From assembly GCA_021801795.1 (NCBI GenBank), contig JAJYXR010000041.1, forward strand, positions 1 to 53,669: a stretch of 53,669 nucleotides of DNA, written 5' to 3'. Source of the stretch: Actinomycetes bacterium. GTDB lineage: Bacteria > Actinomycetota > Acidimicrobiia > Acidimicrobiales > JAJYXR01. The translations under genes were made by a program, and so were the position numbers. The notes beneath the pieces are model-generated. The model did no database searches, was not told the DNA's origin, and saw only the letters and a program-made list of their open reading frames with translations. This document shows positions 1 through 8,759 of this stretch, piece after piece. Positions within the stretch are counted from its first letter, which is position 1. Each line of letters opens with the position of its first letter.

Positions 1-1147
1 TGTGTCTAACAACAAGAATCGGAGACGCAGGGCGCCTAGTGGTGGATGCCTATGGGCGGGTCACCGGTCCGGCACCGCCCCACGCCTGATCGCGAAGAGC
101 CCGATAACGGCTCTCGTGATCAACGTGATCCAGATAGTGACCCTCGTGGGGATGACGATCATGTTCTTCATAGTATTCAGGGTCGGGCATCCTCACGCCG
201 GATACGTGCAGCCAAACGCTGGGGCCGTTTTGCTGCCCCATAACTTCGTGAACCTGCTCTACCAGTCGACGATCGCGATACTGCTGCTGGTCGGCTTCGA
301 GTCGATCACCGCTCTCGGAGCAGAGGCGAAGCGCCCCGATCGCGACATCCAGCGGGGGGTGATGATAAGCCTGCTCATCCAGGGTGGCTTCTGCTACCTA
401 TTCGAGTACTTCGGGGCTAACTTCGCCCTCGGAGCGGCCACTATCGCAGGGCAGAAGGGACCTAACCCTTACCTGGCCGCAGGGAACGACCCCGCGCCGA
501 TTGGCACGATGGTGCAGAACGCGGCCAACCGGATGTTCGGGGGAGGCGGTGAAGCGGTGGCCCTACTAGTGGCATTCACGGTGCTGCTTGCGCTAATCGG
601 AACGACCCTGGCGTGTGTCAACACAGGGGTCCGTATCAGCTACGCCATGGCCAAGGACCGTGAGCTCCCCTCGGTGATCGGTTGGTTGCACGGACGCTTC
701 GCTACTCCTCATGGCGGGATACTGGTGATGACCATCCTGTCGGCGCTCATAGGAATATATGGCGTCCACACCGTGGACAACCTCACGCAGGTGACCCTGG
801 CTTCCAACATCGGCACCTTCCTTGTCTACGGCATGACCTGCCTGATATGCGTGGTCGCATTCGCGAGCCGCCACGACAAGAGCAAGGTCAAGCACATCGC
901 CCTGCCAGGCCTCGGGCTGCTGATGAACGTGGCGGAGCTTCTCGGTGTCGTCTACCTAGCAGTTTCAGGTGGAGGATCTGGTGCCACCGATGCCATAAAG
1001 GCGATCATCGTGGTCGGCGTGTGGGCTGTGGCCGGAATCATCTGGTATACCGCCAACCCCCATCGCCACGTTGCCCGCGGTGTGTACGAGCAGCGTATGG
1101 CACAGCGCCAGATGACCCCTCAGGTGCCACCCGGCACACCGGCATGA
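1..1147 (+). CDS. APC-type amino acid permease, 3' part
   Basis: The reading frame is open at the window edge, so this is probably the C-terminal two thirds of a membrane permease rather than a complete gene. Several hydrophobic segments are visible, including the stretch around VINVIQIVTLVGMTIMFF and the one around GIIWYTANP near the end. The motif LVGFESITALGAEAKRPDRDIQRGV resembles the conserved helix 6 and following loop of APC-superfamily amino acid transporters (FE..ALGEE.K.P.R.I), and the ISYAMAKDRELP segment resembles the loop after helix 8. It would import amino acids or a related amine across the cytoplasmic membrane; the substrate cannot be read from the sequence. A GTG at position 2 could be an in-frame start, but the family is normally longer. 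A GC-rich hairpin follows about 75 bases after the stop. Confidence 0.8.
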   Translation, partial: VSNNKNRRRRAPSGGCLWAGHRSGTAPRLIAKSPITALVINVIQIVTLVGMTIMFFIVFRVGHPHAGYVQPNAGAVLLPHNFVNLLYQSTIAILLLVGFESITALGAEAKRPDRDIQRGVMISLLIQGGFCYLFEYFGANFALGAATIAGQKGPNPYLAAGNDPAPIGTMVQNAANRMFGGGGEAVALLVAFTVLLALIGTTLACVNTGVRISYAMAKDRELPSVIGWLHGRFATPHGGILVMTILSALIGIYGVHTVDNLTQVTLASNIGTFLVYGMTCLICVVAFASRHDKSKVKHIALPGLGLLMNVAELLGVVYLAVSGGGSGATDAIKAIIVVGVWAVAGIIWYTANPHRHVARGVYEQRMAQRQMTPQVPPGTPA

Positions 1148-1222
1148 CAGGACCGGATACCAGGCACCGCTCCTGGTCCTAGCTATCCATGCAACGAAAG
1201 ATCCCTCCCCATAACCAGCCTG

Positions 1223-1250
1223 ACCCCCCCGGTTGCCCTGCCGGGGGGGT
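1223..1250 (+). terminator. GC-rich hairpin downstream of the permease
   Basis: A perfect 10-bp stem, ACCCCCCCGG (1223-1232) with CCGGGGGGGT (1241-1250), closes an 8-base loop. No T-run follows, so intrinsic termination is uncertain, but it lies just after the permease stop and before the phosphatase domain. Immediately downstream, about 1258-1288, a 15-bp unit beginning CGGCACGGCC is repeated twice in tandem. Confidence 0.5.
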
Positions 1251-1323
1251 CGGCTGTCCCGGCACGGCCCAGTCCGGCACGGCCCAGTCCACGGTTTCCC
1301 TCACCACGTTCGGCCAACTTGCT

Positions 1324-2349
1324 GTGGAAGACGACGAGCTCGCAGCGAGTGGCGACTTCGAATGGGGTGAGTTCGCCTTCGTCTCCGTCAGGGGCTGCGT
1401 GCGGGAGAACAACGAGGATCGAGCTGGAGCCTGGGTACCGGACTCGGGCAATGCGGGGCAGGGTGAGACTGGATCACCCCTGTTCGTAGTGGCTGATGGC
1501 CTTGGCGGGCATGAAGGAGGGGAGATGGCCTCGCTCACTGCGGTCGATACGGCGGTGGCCAACTGGGCTATTGGCCCGCGTGATCGCCCGCGGCAACGTC
1601 TACGCGCGATCGCACGTGCCGCCAACGCAGAGGTCTACGGCGCGGCGGTGGTCACGGGCAACTACGGCATGGCTACGACATTCACCGCTCTTAGCTTCGA
1701 TGCCGAGGAGGCACTTGTCGCCCATGTGGGAGACTCTCGCGCGTATCTCGTACGAGACGGCGAGGCACGCCAGATGACCACGGATCACTCTCAGGTGGCG
1801 GACATGATCCGGATTGGACTCATCACTCCAGAGCAGGCGGCATCCCATCCGGCGCGCTCGGTGCTGACTCGCTGCCTCGGCATGAACCCCGGCATAACGG
1901 TCGATCTGGCCAGAGAGAAGGTGCGTGATGGGGACGTGATAGCCCTCTGCACCGATGGCCTTTGGAGCGTTGTCGCGCGCCACGAGATTGCCGAGACCGC
2001 GGGCATGGCAATGCATTCCGGCCACCTCCGAGGGGGCGCTGGTCTTCCAGGTGGAGCCTCTCGGGAAGGGCTTGGCTCCACGGCATTGGAGCAGGCCTGC
2101 GAGGTGCTCGTGAGAAAGGCGATACAGAGAGGCGCTCCCGACAACGTCACCATCCTTCTCGTGGCTGTGGTGTCCAGGCCGGCCGGGCTGGGGACGTCTG
2201 TCACCTCCGGGTCGATTCCGAGGGGTTCCACAGCAGGAGATGGTGTGGATATGCAGGCCAGTCGCCGGGATCAGGAATGCGGATGGGGTGATCCAGGCCG
2301 TAAACCGCGGTGGCGTCGTAGCCTGCCGGGACGCTATCGCCGCAGCTGA
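1324..2349 (+). CDS. PP2C-family serine/threonine phosphatase
   Basis: Metal-dependent protein phosphatase of the PP2C/PppP type, expected to dephosphorylate Ser/Thr-phosphorylated proteins in the cytoplasm. The classical motifs appear in order: RENNEDR, VVADGLGGHEGGEMAS (metal-binding Asp and Gly), GMATTFTAL, AHVGDSRAYL with a following TTDHS, CTDGLW, and GAPDNVTILLV. No transmembrane segment or FHA domain is seen, so it looks soluble. The roughly 60-residue tail after the catalytic core is low in recognisable features and rich in Arg, Gly and Ser. The frame is open back to an ATG at 1189, but that start would place a strong hairpin and a 15-bp tandem repeat in the coding region; the GTG at 1324 leaves a normal short lead into the domain and is preferred. 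Neither start has a clear ribosome site. No kinase partner is nearby. Confidence 0.85.
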   Translation: MEDDELAASGDFEWGEFAFVSVRGCVRENNEDRAGAWVPDSGNAGQGETGSPLFVVADGLGGHEGGEMASLTAVDTAVANWAIGPRDRPRQRLRAIARAANAEVYGAAVVTGNYGMATTFTALSFDAEEALVAHVGDSRAYLVRDGEARQMTTDHSQVADMIRIGLITPEQAASHPARSVLTRCLGMNPGITVDLAREKVRDGDVIALCTDGLWSVVARHEIAETAGMAMHSGHLRGGAGLPGGASREGLGSTALEQACEVLVRKAIQRGAPDNVTILLVAVVSRPAGLGTSVTSGSIPRGSTAGDGVDMQASRRDQECGWGDPGRKPRWRRSLPGRYRRS

Positions 2350-2442
2350 ACATGTCGCCTACGACGCCCCATCAAGGGCACTAACCGCGGCCAGTTGGCG
2401 GACCCGGAGCGCATCCAACCTAAATGAACCCCTGACCTGCGG

Positions 2443-2524
2443 TGGGCCGGGAGGGATTCGAACCCCCGTAGGCTGTGCCGGCAGATTTACAGTCTGCTCC
2501 CTTTGGCCGCTCGGGCACCGACCC
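2443..2524 (-). tRNA. tRNA-Tyr (GTA)
   Basis: Read on the minus strand, the acceptor stem GGGTCGG pairs with CCGGCCC (one T-G wobble), followed by TG, the D-arm CCCGAGCGGCC.., an anticodon stem with loop CTGTAAA (anticodon GTA), a long class II variable arm, and a T-arm with loop TTCGAAT. The discriminator base is A at 2443. The 3' CCA is not encoded (genomic CCG). The long variable arm and 82-base length match bacterial tRNA-Tyr. Confidence 0.95.
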
Positions 2525-2680
2525 GGCAATGACATTAGCGTCTCGACGGCTCCGGCCAGGCACGGTGCCTACCCTCCGAGTGGCCCGGCCGGCTCCAACG
2601 CACTCCGCTAGTTACCCGGGTATCGACCCGAGCAGGGCAGATCGCCTGCGACTTCGCCAGGAGAAGGCTACGATCTCGTC

Positions 2681-3172
2681 GTGCCAACCTTCGACATCGT
2701 CTCAGAGGTGGACCACCAGGAGGTCCGTAACGCAGTCGACCAGGCCAACCGCGAGGCATCCACCCGCTTCGACTTCCGGGGAACGGATTCCACCATCGAG
2801 CTCACCGAGACCGAGCTGGTGCTCGAGTCGGCCACGGAGGACCGCCTGAGAGCCCTCTACCAGGTTCTCGAGGAGAAGCTGGTGAGGAGGAAGGTCTCGC
2901 TGAAATCTCTGGCACCAGGCAAGGTGGAGGAAGCATCGAAGGGCCGTGCACGCCAGCACATAGCCATCCAGGCAGGCATCACGGCAGACAACGCGAAGAA
3001 GATCAACCGGCTCATAAAGGAGACCGGCTTGAAGGGCGTGTCCTCCCAGACCCAGGGAGAGCAGGTCCGGGTCAGCGGAAAGAAGCGTGACGACCTCCAG
3101 GCCGTCATATCCGCTCTGAAGGACTCCGACGAGATATCCATTCCGCTGCAGTTCACGAACTTTCGCGACTAA
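2681..3172 (+). CDS. YajQ-family nucleotide-binding protein
   Basis: Complete 163-residue member of the YajQ/DUF520 family, whose characterised members bind nucleotides, in some species cyclic di-GMP. The start MPTFDIVSEVDHQEVRNAVDQ, the segment TRFDFRG near residue 30, and the end SALKDSDEISIPLQFTNFRD are typical for the family, and the length is as expected. It is cytoplasmic and stands alone between tRNA-Tyr and the convergent cobT. The GTG start is supported by the position of the conserved N-terminus. A PilZ-domain gene elsewhere in the window (28022-28591) is another possible cyclic di-GMP reader, but no cyclase or phosphodiesterase is present here. Confidence 0.92.
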   Translation: MPTFDIVSEVDHQEVRNAVDQANREASTRFDFRGTDSTIELTETELVLESATEDRLRALYQVLEEKLVRRKVSLKSLAPGKVEEASKGRARQHIAIQAGITADNAKKINRLIKETGLKGVSSQTQGEQVRVSGKKRDDLQAVISALKDSDEISIPLQFTNFRD

Positions 3173-3173
3173 C

Positions 3174-3213
3174 CCAGAGCTCAGAACCCAGAGCTCAGAA
3201 CCCAGGGCCCAGC
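3174..3213. repeat. Short tandem repeat after yajQ
   Basis: A 14-bp unit, CCCAGAGCTCAGAA, occurs twice in a row and is followed by a partial third copy (CCCAGGGCCCAG). It fills most of the short gap between the convergent yajQ and cobT genes. The AGAGCTC core could form a weak hairpin between copies, so a role in 3'-end formation is possible but not shown. Confidence 0.8.
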
Positions 3214-3221
3214 CAGGCGGC

Positions 3222-4424
3222 TCAGGGAGCCTTCTTCGCAACCCCTGCTGAGTCGAAGGTAGCCATCTCGGCCAGCACCCTCGCCGCTGCCTGAACTACC
3301 GGCAGAGCCAGGCAGGCGCCAGTGCCCTCACCCAGCCGGAAGGACAGGTCGAGAAGCGGGTCCAGCCCCAGATGGTCGAGCGCTACGCTGGCTCCTGGTT
3401 CGCTGGAACGGTGGCCGGCTATGAGGTACCCCTTGCAATCCGGGGCCATGGCAGCGGCCGCCACCGCCGCAGCGAGAGCTATGACCCCGTCCACCACCAC
3501 TGGGACACCGAGCGACGCGCCGCCCACGACGAAGCCGGCCAGAGCTGCTATCTCCAGGCCCCCCAGGGAGGCCAGCAGGCCGATCTGATCATCCAGACCC
3601 CACCCGCCATCCGTCGGTCGGCTCCCAGCACGATCTCCCCCGATGGTCTTCGCCGGCCCCGGAGCTCCGCCGCTCGCATACTCCGCTCCCCCGCCGGGTC
3701 CCCGCCCAAGGGCACGCCCGAGTGCACGCTCGACCACGGAGACCTTATTGGCGAGCATCGAGTCGTCGATGCCGGTGCCCCGCCCCGTCACCTCCCGGGC
3801 CTCCCTGTCGCAGAACGCGGCTATCAGCGCGGCAGACGGGGTGGTGTTCCCGATGCCCATGTCGCCCGTGGCGAGGCAACGAAAACCAGCCCGGACCAGA
3901 TCCGCAGCTAGGCCCGCGCCCACATCCAGGCAACGGCGGGCCTCTGGCAGCGTCATGGCAGCCTCCACGGCTATGTTCCCGGTGCCTCGCCGGACCTTCG
4001 CATCGACATAGCCGCCCTGCGTTGGCGGGTCCGCTGCCACACCCACATCCACCACCACCACCTCGGCGCCGACCTGGCGAGCGAGAACGTTGATGGCAGC
4101 ACCTCCGGAGACGAAGTTCGCGACCATCTGCGCGGTCACCTCCGAGGGCCATGGCGATACACCCTCTGCCAGAACTCCGTGGTCGCCAGCGAACACCGCC
4201 ACCGCAGCCGGCAGGGGTAGGGGAGGTGGACACTGGCCGGAGATGGCACATAGCTGGATGCCGACCGTTTCCAGCAGGCCCAGAGCGCCAGGTGGCTTCG
4301 TGAGCGTGTCCTGACGGGAGCGACCTTCCTCAGCCGCCAGCGCCGAAACCGGCGAGATGCGGGATAGAGCTTCGGGAAACGCCCCGTCCAGGAGTGCGCC
4401 GGGGCCTGGCTCGTAGTCACCCAT
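3222..4424 (-). CDS. cobT: Nicotinate-nucleotide--dimethylbenzimidazole phosphoribosyltransferase CobT
   Basis: Catalyses transfer of phosphoribose from nicotinate mononucleotide to dimethylbenzimidazole, giving alpha-ribazole phosphate for the lower loop of cobalamin. Family signatures are clear: RQDTLTKPPGALGLLE near residue 40, VFAGDHGV near 77, TAQMVANFVSGGAAINVLAR, GNIAVEAAMTL, ATGDMGIGNTTPSAAL, and the C-terminal KGYLIAGHRSSEPG and LDLSFRLGEGTGACLALP with the catalytic Glu in GEGTG. Length is a little above the usual 350 residues because of an inserted Gly-rich loop (about 240-275). It is a lone cobalamin gene here, followed on the same strand by no other cob gene, so it probably serves salvage or belongs to a scattered pathway. 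No cobalamin riboswitch was seen upstream. Confidence 0.93.
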   Translation of the reverse strand: MGDYEPGPGALLDGAFPEALSRISPVSALAAEEGRSRQDTLTKPPGALGLLETVGIQLCAISGQCPPPLPLPAAVAVFAGDHGVLAEGVSPWPSEVTAQMVANFVSGGAAINVLARQVGAEVVVVDVGVAADPPTQGGYVDAKVRRGTGNIAVEAAMTLPEARRCLDVGAGLAADLVRAGFRCLATGDMGIGNTTPSAALIAAFCDREAREVTGRGTGIDDSMLANKVSVVERALGRALGRGPGGGAEYASGGAPGPAKTIGGDRAGSRPTDGGWGLDDQIGLLASLGGLEIAALAGFVVGGASLGVPVVVDGVIALAAAVAAAAMAPDCKGYLIAGHRSSEPGASVALDHLGLDPLLDLSFRLGEGTGACLALPVVQAAARVLAEMATFDSAGVAKKAP

Positions 4425-4476
4425 CAGAATGCCCCGAAGGAACTGGCTGCTTCGACGTCAGAGAAGTCACCTGCGC

Positions 4477-5184
4477 TCAGGCGTCCAGGAACTCGGGCTC
4501 TGCACCCGGATCTGGCGACTCACCCTCCGCCGGCACGGCTCTGGCCAGCGCTGAATCGATGCCTACCACGGGACCGGCATACCCGAATCCTGCTACCGAG
4601 CCTCGCGCTGCGCCTTCCACGGTCGCTTCAGCCGCCGCGCCTGGTGCAGCCGATCCCGCTGCCTCGGACATGGAGGGGGCAGTCAGGTGCGAGAGAGCTA
4701 GTTCCACTGGGTCTAGACCTAGGACGGTGGGCTCCACATGGAAGAGACGGTTGAAGATGAGGAACTTGATCACCCAGAGGATCGCGAAGGCCAGAAGGTT
4801 CGCGCCGTTCACGAAGATCGAGGTCACCATGTGACCGAAGTGCTCGCTCTGGCACCAGTGCGCTGCGACTCCGACGGTGACGATGGATAGGCCCATGCCC
4901 GCGAAGGAGAGCGCCCAGAAGGGCACTACCTCGCGCATGAGGTGAGAACGCCCCGACTTACCCCATGCCCAGTTCCGGTTCAGATAGTAGGAGGGCACCG
5001 TGGCCACCGCGTTCGCGAATATGTTGCTGGGAACAGCCGACCACAGCCTCAGGATCCCGAAGACGAGGAACAGGGTGCCCTGGGAGACGAGGGTGGAGAT
5101 CACCGAGACCATGGTGTATCGGAACAGCTTCAGGCCGGCCGGGGTGTGGTAAAGCTCCCACAGGCGGCGCATAGCGCCTCTCAT
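4477..5184 (-). CDS. GtrA-family membrane protein
   Basis: Small integral membrane protein of the GtrA family, which has four transmembrane helices and is thought to help move polyprenyl-linked sugars across the membrane. The core is LKLFRYTMVSVISTLVSQGTLFLVFG, then NIFANAVATVPSYYLNRNWAWGKSG (the conserved NR.W.W motif), then two more hydrophobic helices, and KFLIFNRLFH. After the domain, about 90 residues rich in Ala, Glu and Pro form an unusual tail. Two starts are plausible: ATG at 5184 (directly after AGGGGGG) and ATG at 5172 (GAGAGG four bases upstream). The open frame continues upstream to 5283, but that would overlap the 3' end of the glycosidase gene at 5240. The product may work with the GT2 enzyme at 15704-16474, though nothing links them directly. 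Confidence 0.88.
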   Translation of the reverse strand: MRGAMRRLWELYHTPAGLKLFRYTMVSVISTLVSQGTLFLVFGILRLWSAVPSNIFANAVATVPSYYLNRNWAWGKSGRSHLMREVVPFWALSFAGMGLSIVTVGVAAHWCQSEHFGHMVTSIFVNGANLLAFAILWVIKFLIFNRLFHVEPTVLGLDPVELALSHLTAPSMSEAAGSAAPGAAAEATVEGAARGSVAGFGYAGPVVGIDSALARAVPAEGESPDPGAEPEFLDA

Positions 5185-5239
5185 CCCCCCTACTCTAGCC
5201 GACGCCTGGCCTGATCTCCCACCAGGGCTTAGAGGCCAG

Positions 5240-6439
5240 TCACCTAGGTGCCGGGGTCGCCTGGGTGCCGAGGGCATTGGCACGGGCCACCGCTCCGAGC
5301 CAGGCAGCGGAGGGCTTAGGCCGGCGATCGAAGGAGCTGCGGTCGACGGCTACCAGACCGAACTTCGGTCCGTAGCCCAGAACCCACTCGAAGTTGTCCA
5401 TGAGACTCCAGTAGACATATCCACGAACGTCGATGCCGTCTGCCAGACAGCGGCTGATCCCCCGGAGGGCGCTGGCGATGAACTCCACCCGCTCGGAATC
5501 GTCGTCGGTGGATATGCCGTTCTCGGTGACCAGGAGCGGAACTCCTCCGAGCACCTCGGCCGCACGTCGCAGGGTGCCTTCGAGTGCCTGGGGCCAGTAC
5601 TCGTATCCCATCTGGGTCACCGCCACACCCTCCTCGGGACCCAGTGTGCCGAGAGGACCCACCCGGGCCCTCGAGTAGGTCTGTACGCCGAGGAAGTCGT
5701 CGCGTCGTGCCGCCGCCAGGAAGCCGTCCTCCATCCGGGCACGTATCTGCTCCAGCTTCTCCTCTCCGCCCGGCAGGGCCTGGTAGTCGGTCATGGAGAG
5801 GGTTAGGCCTACCCTGAGGTGGTCGCCGGCAGCCTTGATGGCATCACGTCCGGCGTGATGGGCCCTTATGAGGGCGCTCTGGACCAGGTCGCGTCGTGCT
5901 CCGTCCGACACGGCCGGAGGAAAGATCCCGAAGCGATATCCCATCACCGCGACGATGTTCGGCTCGTTCACGGTGCAGACCCAGCTCATCAGGTCCCCGA
6001 GGTGCGCGATGGTGCGCCGGCAGTAGCGAGCGAAGCGTTCGGGGGCCTGGTCCCATTCCCATCCGCCACGGCGGGCCAGCCATCTGGGTAACGTGAAGTG
6101 GTTCATGGTGACCATTGGCACCAGGCCCCTGTCGTGGCAACCCGCGAGGACACGACGGTAATGATCGAGGGCAGCCACCGAGTACTCGCCTTCCTCGGGC
6201 TCGATACGTGCCCACTCCATGGAGAACCTGTAAGCGCCCAGTCCGAGGCTGGCCACCAGATCGAGATCTTCGGGCCAACGGCTCCAGCTGTCGCAGGCGT
6301 CACCGCTCGGTTCGGCACATCCGGAGCCGGCCTGGTGCTCGAACTCCCACCAGTCACTGTTCCAGTTCGAACCCTCCACCTGGTGAGCGGCGGTGGCGGC
6401 TCCCCAGAGGAAGCCTTCGGGAAACGAGGTGGTGCTCAT
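5240..6439 (-). CDS. GH1-family beta-glucosidase
   Basis: Retaining family 1 glycoside hydrolase, expected to act on beta-linked glucosides or related sugars in the cytoplasm (no signal peptide). The N-terminal FPEGFLWGAATAAHQVEG is the family signature; the acid/base Glu is in TVNEPN (about residue 159) and the nucleophile Glu in LVTENGI (about 306); the aglycone/glycone-binding YVYWSLMDNFEW motif lies near 345. At about 400 residues it is somewhat shorter than the usual 440-460. ATG 6439 is chosen because AGGA lies seven bases upstream; an in-frame GTG at 6445 would add two residues. The gene diverges from the thioesterase with only 25 bases between starts, so the two promoters must overlap neighbouring coding sequence or be leaderless. 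Confidence 0.92.
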   Translation of the reverse strand: MSTTSFPEGFLWGAATAAHQVEGSNWNSDWWEFEHQAGSGCAEPSGDACDSWSRWPEDLDLVASLGLGAYRFSMEWARIEPEEGEYSVAALDHYRRVLAGCHDRGLVPMVTMNHFTLPRWLARRGGWEWDQAPERFARYCRRTIAHLGDLMSWVCTVNEPNIVAVMGYRFGIFPPAVSDGARRDLVQSALIRAHHAGRDAIKAAGDHLRVGLTLSMTDYQALPGGEEKLEQIRARMEDGFLAAARRDDFLGVQTYSRARVGPLGTLGPEEGVAVTQMGYEYWPQALEGTLRRAAEVLGGVPLLVTENGISTDDDSERVEFIASALRGISRCLADGIDVRGYVYWSLMDNFEWVLGYGPKFGLVAVDRSSFDRRPKPSAAWLGAVARANALGTQATPAPR

Positions 6440-6464
6440 GGCCACATCCTGCCAGGATTATCGG

Positions 6465-7325
6465 GTGAGCGATGCGCTGGACTTCCTCGTGAAGCTGCTG
6501 GACCTCGAGTCGATAGAGGTGAACATCTTCCGCGGGCTCAGCCCCGACGAGGATCGCCAGAGGGTGTTCGGTGGGCAGGTGGCCGCACAGGCGCTCATGG
6601 CGGCCGGGCGGACGGTGGAAACGGGCAACGTCCACTCCCTGCACTCCTACTTCCTCAGGCCCGGCGATCCCTCGGTGCCCATCCTCTACGAGGTGGACCG
6701 AATCCGCGATGGGCGTTCGTTCACCACCCGGCGGGTGGTCGCGATCCAGCATGGCCAGGCAATCTTCAATCTCCATGCCTCCTTCCAGGTCCCCGAAGAC
6801 GGTGCCCTGGAGCACCAGGTGAAGATGCCTGACGTCCCAGATCCGTCGAGCCTGCCGACCCTCTGGGAGCGCCTGGAGCCATACCGGGATGCTCTGGCAG
6901 AGTGGTTCGCGAGGCCGCACCCGATAGACCAGCGCCACATCGGAGAGCTCCCCTGGATGCACCACGAGGGGAAGGAGCCCCTGCAGCGGCTCTGGATACG
7001 CGCGGATGGCGAGCTTCCTGACAACCCGCTCCTGCACGCCTGCGTGGCTGCCTACGCGTCCGACATGTCACTCTTCGACACCATGCTGGCCCCACATGAC
7101 GTGCGCTGGGACGATGCCGACTTCATGGGTGCGAGCCTCGACCACTGCATGTGGTTCCACAGGCCGTTCCGTGCCGACAGATGGCTGCTCTACGACATGG
7201 ACAGCCCGAGCGCATACGGATCACGCGGGATCGCGCGAGGGTTCCTCTTCACAGACGACGGTCGCCTCGCGGTGTCGATGGTCCAAGAAGGGTTGATGCG
7301 CCTGGTCCCCCACCTGGAACGCTGA
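6465..7325 (+). CDS. tesB: Acyl-CoA thioesterase II (TesB type)
   Basis: Hydrolyses acyl-CoA to free fatty acid and CoA; cytoplasmic double-hotdog enzyme. The order of motifs matches TesB: LDFLVKLLDLESIEVNIFRG at the start, RVFGGQVAAQAL, HSLHSYFLRPGDPSVPILYEV, RSFTTRRVVAIQHGQAIFNLHASFQ, then in the second hotdog PLLHACVAAYASDMSLFDTML, with the catalytic Asp in the SDM segment, and GFLFTDDGRLAVSMVQEGLMR. The GTG at 6465 is preferred: it gives the usual VSDALDFL beginning, has AGGA seven bases upstream, and avoids overlapping the divergent glycosidase. The open frame extends upstream to an ATG at 6393 that lies inside that gene. Confidence 0.92.
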   Translation: MSDALDFLVKLLDLESIEVNIFRGLSPDEDRQRVFGGQVAAQALMAAGRTVETGNVHSLHSYFLRPGDPSVPILYEVDRIRDGRSFTTRRVVAIQHGQAIFNLHASFQVPEDGALEHQVKMPDVPDPSSLPTLWERLEPYRDALAEWFARPHPIDQRHIGELPWMHHEGKEPLQRLWIRADGELPDNPLLHACVAAYASDMSLFDTMLAPHDVRWDDADFMGASLDHCMWFHRPFRADRWLLYDMDSPSAYGSRGIARGFLFTDDGRLAVSMVQEGLMRLVPHLER

Positions 7326-7349
7326 GGGCGCCGGATGGACCTGCTGGAA

Positions 7350-7423
7350 GCGCCCCACGAGGCAAGCGCCCCACGGAGCCTGGCGCCCCACGAGGAAAGC
7401 GCCCCACGGACCCTGGCGCCTGC
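7350..7423. repeat. 33-bp tandem repeat between tesB and gltA
   Basis: A 33-bp unit starting GCGCCCCACGAGG is present twice with two mismatches, followed by the start of a third copy. Each unit itself contains two GCGCCCCACG blocks. It fills the gap between convergent genes for the thioesterase and citrate synthase, ending at the citrate synthase stop codon. No gene is seen here. Confidence 0.85.
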
Positions 7424-8698
7424 TCAGCGGCCTCGCTGGTCCATGGCCACGTAGCTGCGCTGCTCCTTGCCGATGTAGAGCTGGCGCGGTCTGGCTATCT
7501 TCGCCTCCTCGTCGAGCAGCTCCTGCCAGTGGGCCAGCCAACCCGACACCCGCGGTATCGCGAACAGGACCGGGAACATCTCCAGCGGGAACCCCATCGC
7601 CTGGTAGATGAGACCCGAATAGAAGTCGACGTTCGGGTAGAGCTTCCGGGAGGTGAAGTACTCATCCGAGAGCGCTATCTCCTCCAGCTTCAGGGCGATG
7701 TCGAGCAGGGGGTTCTTCCCGGTGACGGTGAATACCTGATCGGCGGTGCGCTTTATGATCTTCGCCCTCGGGTCGTAGCTCTTGTAGACACGATGTCCGA
7801 ACCCCTGGAGGCGGCCGTGCCCCTCCTTCACTGCCTTCACGAAAGCCGGCACCTCGTCAACAGAACCGATCTGGGTGAGCATGCGGATCACAGCCTCGTT
7901 CGCACCTCCGTGGCGCGGACCGTAGAGCGCCGCGCAGGCGGCTGCCGCCGCCGAATAGGGGTCGGCGTGGGACGACCCCACCACCCGCATGGCCGTCGTG
8001 GAGCAGTTCTGCTCATGGTCGGCATGGAGGATGAAGAGGATGTCGAGCGCCCTCGCGAGTACCGGGTTCGCGTCGAAGCGCGGCTCCGCTACCTTCCACA
8101 TCATCGAGAGGAAGTTGTCGGTGAAACCGAGTGAGTTATCAGGGTATACGAATGGCATGCCGACGCTGAAACGGTGAGCGGCTGCAGCAAGCGTGGGCAT
8201 CTTCGCGATGAGCCTGATGATCTGCTTATGGCGCGAAGCAGGGTCGAAGATGTCCTTGGCATCCGCGTAGAAGGTGGAGAGCGCCGCGACCGCTGATACG
8301 AACATCCCCATCGGGTGGGCGTCGTAGTGGAAACCTTCCAGGAACCGCTTGCGCACGTTCTCGTGTATGAAGGTGTGGTAGGTGATCTCCTTGCGCCAGG
8401 CCTCGTACTCGCTCTCCGTGGGCAGCTCCCCGTGCAGAAGCAGGTACGCGACCTCCAGGTACGTCGAGCGCTCAGCCAGCTCCTCGATGGGATATCCCCT
8501 GTAGCGGAGGATGCCCTTCTCACCATCCAGGTAGGTGATCGCGCTCTCGCACGCGGCGGTGGACACGAAACCCGGATCGTAGAACCAGATGCCCGGAAGG
8601 AGCTTCTGCCACTCGCTGGCAGCCACCCCTCCGTTGGTTATGGGGATCTCGAGCGAGCTCCCGGTGCGATTGTCGGTGATGGTAATGCTGTCGGTCAC
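7424..8698 (-). CDS. gltA: Citrate synthase
   Basis: Condenses oxaloacetate and acetyl-CoA to citrate, the entry step of the TCA cycle. The protein is 424 residues, as expected for the hexameric type II enzyme. Visible motifs include GILRYRGYPIEELA near 80, LHADHEQNCSTTAMRVVGSSHADPYSA (substrate-binding and catalytic His), GPRHGGANEAVIRML with the catalytic His, FGHRVYKSYDPRA, and the late Asp-containing VDFYSGLIYQAMGFP. The start is a GTG with GAGGG just upstream, giving MTDSITITDNRTG, a common N-terminus. It is convergent with tesB and separated from the next gene upstream by about 60 bases; no other TCA gene is adjacent. Confidence 0.95.
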   Translation of the reverse strand: MTDSITITDNRTGSSLEIPITNGGVAASEWQKLLPGIWFYDPGFVSTAACESAITYLDGEKGILRYRGYPIEELAERSTYLEVAYLLLHGELPTESEYEAWRKEITYHTFIHENVRKRFLEGFHYDAHPMGMFVSAVAALSTFYADAKDIFDPASRHKQIIRLIAKMPTLAAAAHRFSVGMPFVYPDNSLGFTDNFLSMMWKVAEPRFDANPVLARALDILFILHADHEQNCSTTAMRVVGSSHADPYSAAAAACAALYGPRHGGANEAVIRMLTQIGSVDEVPAFVKAVKEGHGRLQGFGHRVYKSYDPRAKIIKRTADQVFTVTGKNPLLDIALKLEEIALSDEYFTSRKLYPNVDFYSGLIYQAMGFPLEMFPVLFAIPRVSGWLAHWQELLDEEAKIARPRQLYIGKEQRSYVAMDQRGR

Positions 8699-8759
8699 GT
8701 CCCTCGGACCCCCTTCGTTAGCCTCTTGCTGTGATACTAAGAGCTGGCGGCGTGCGAAG

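Noticed and set aside
4425..4476. Cobalamin riboswitch upstream of cobT
   Set aside because: The gap upstream of the cobT start is about 50 bases, too short, and lacks the B12-box.
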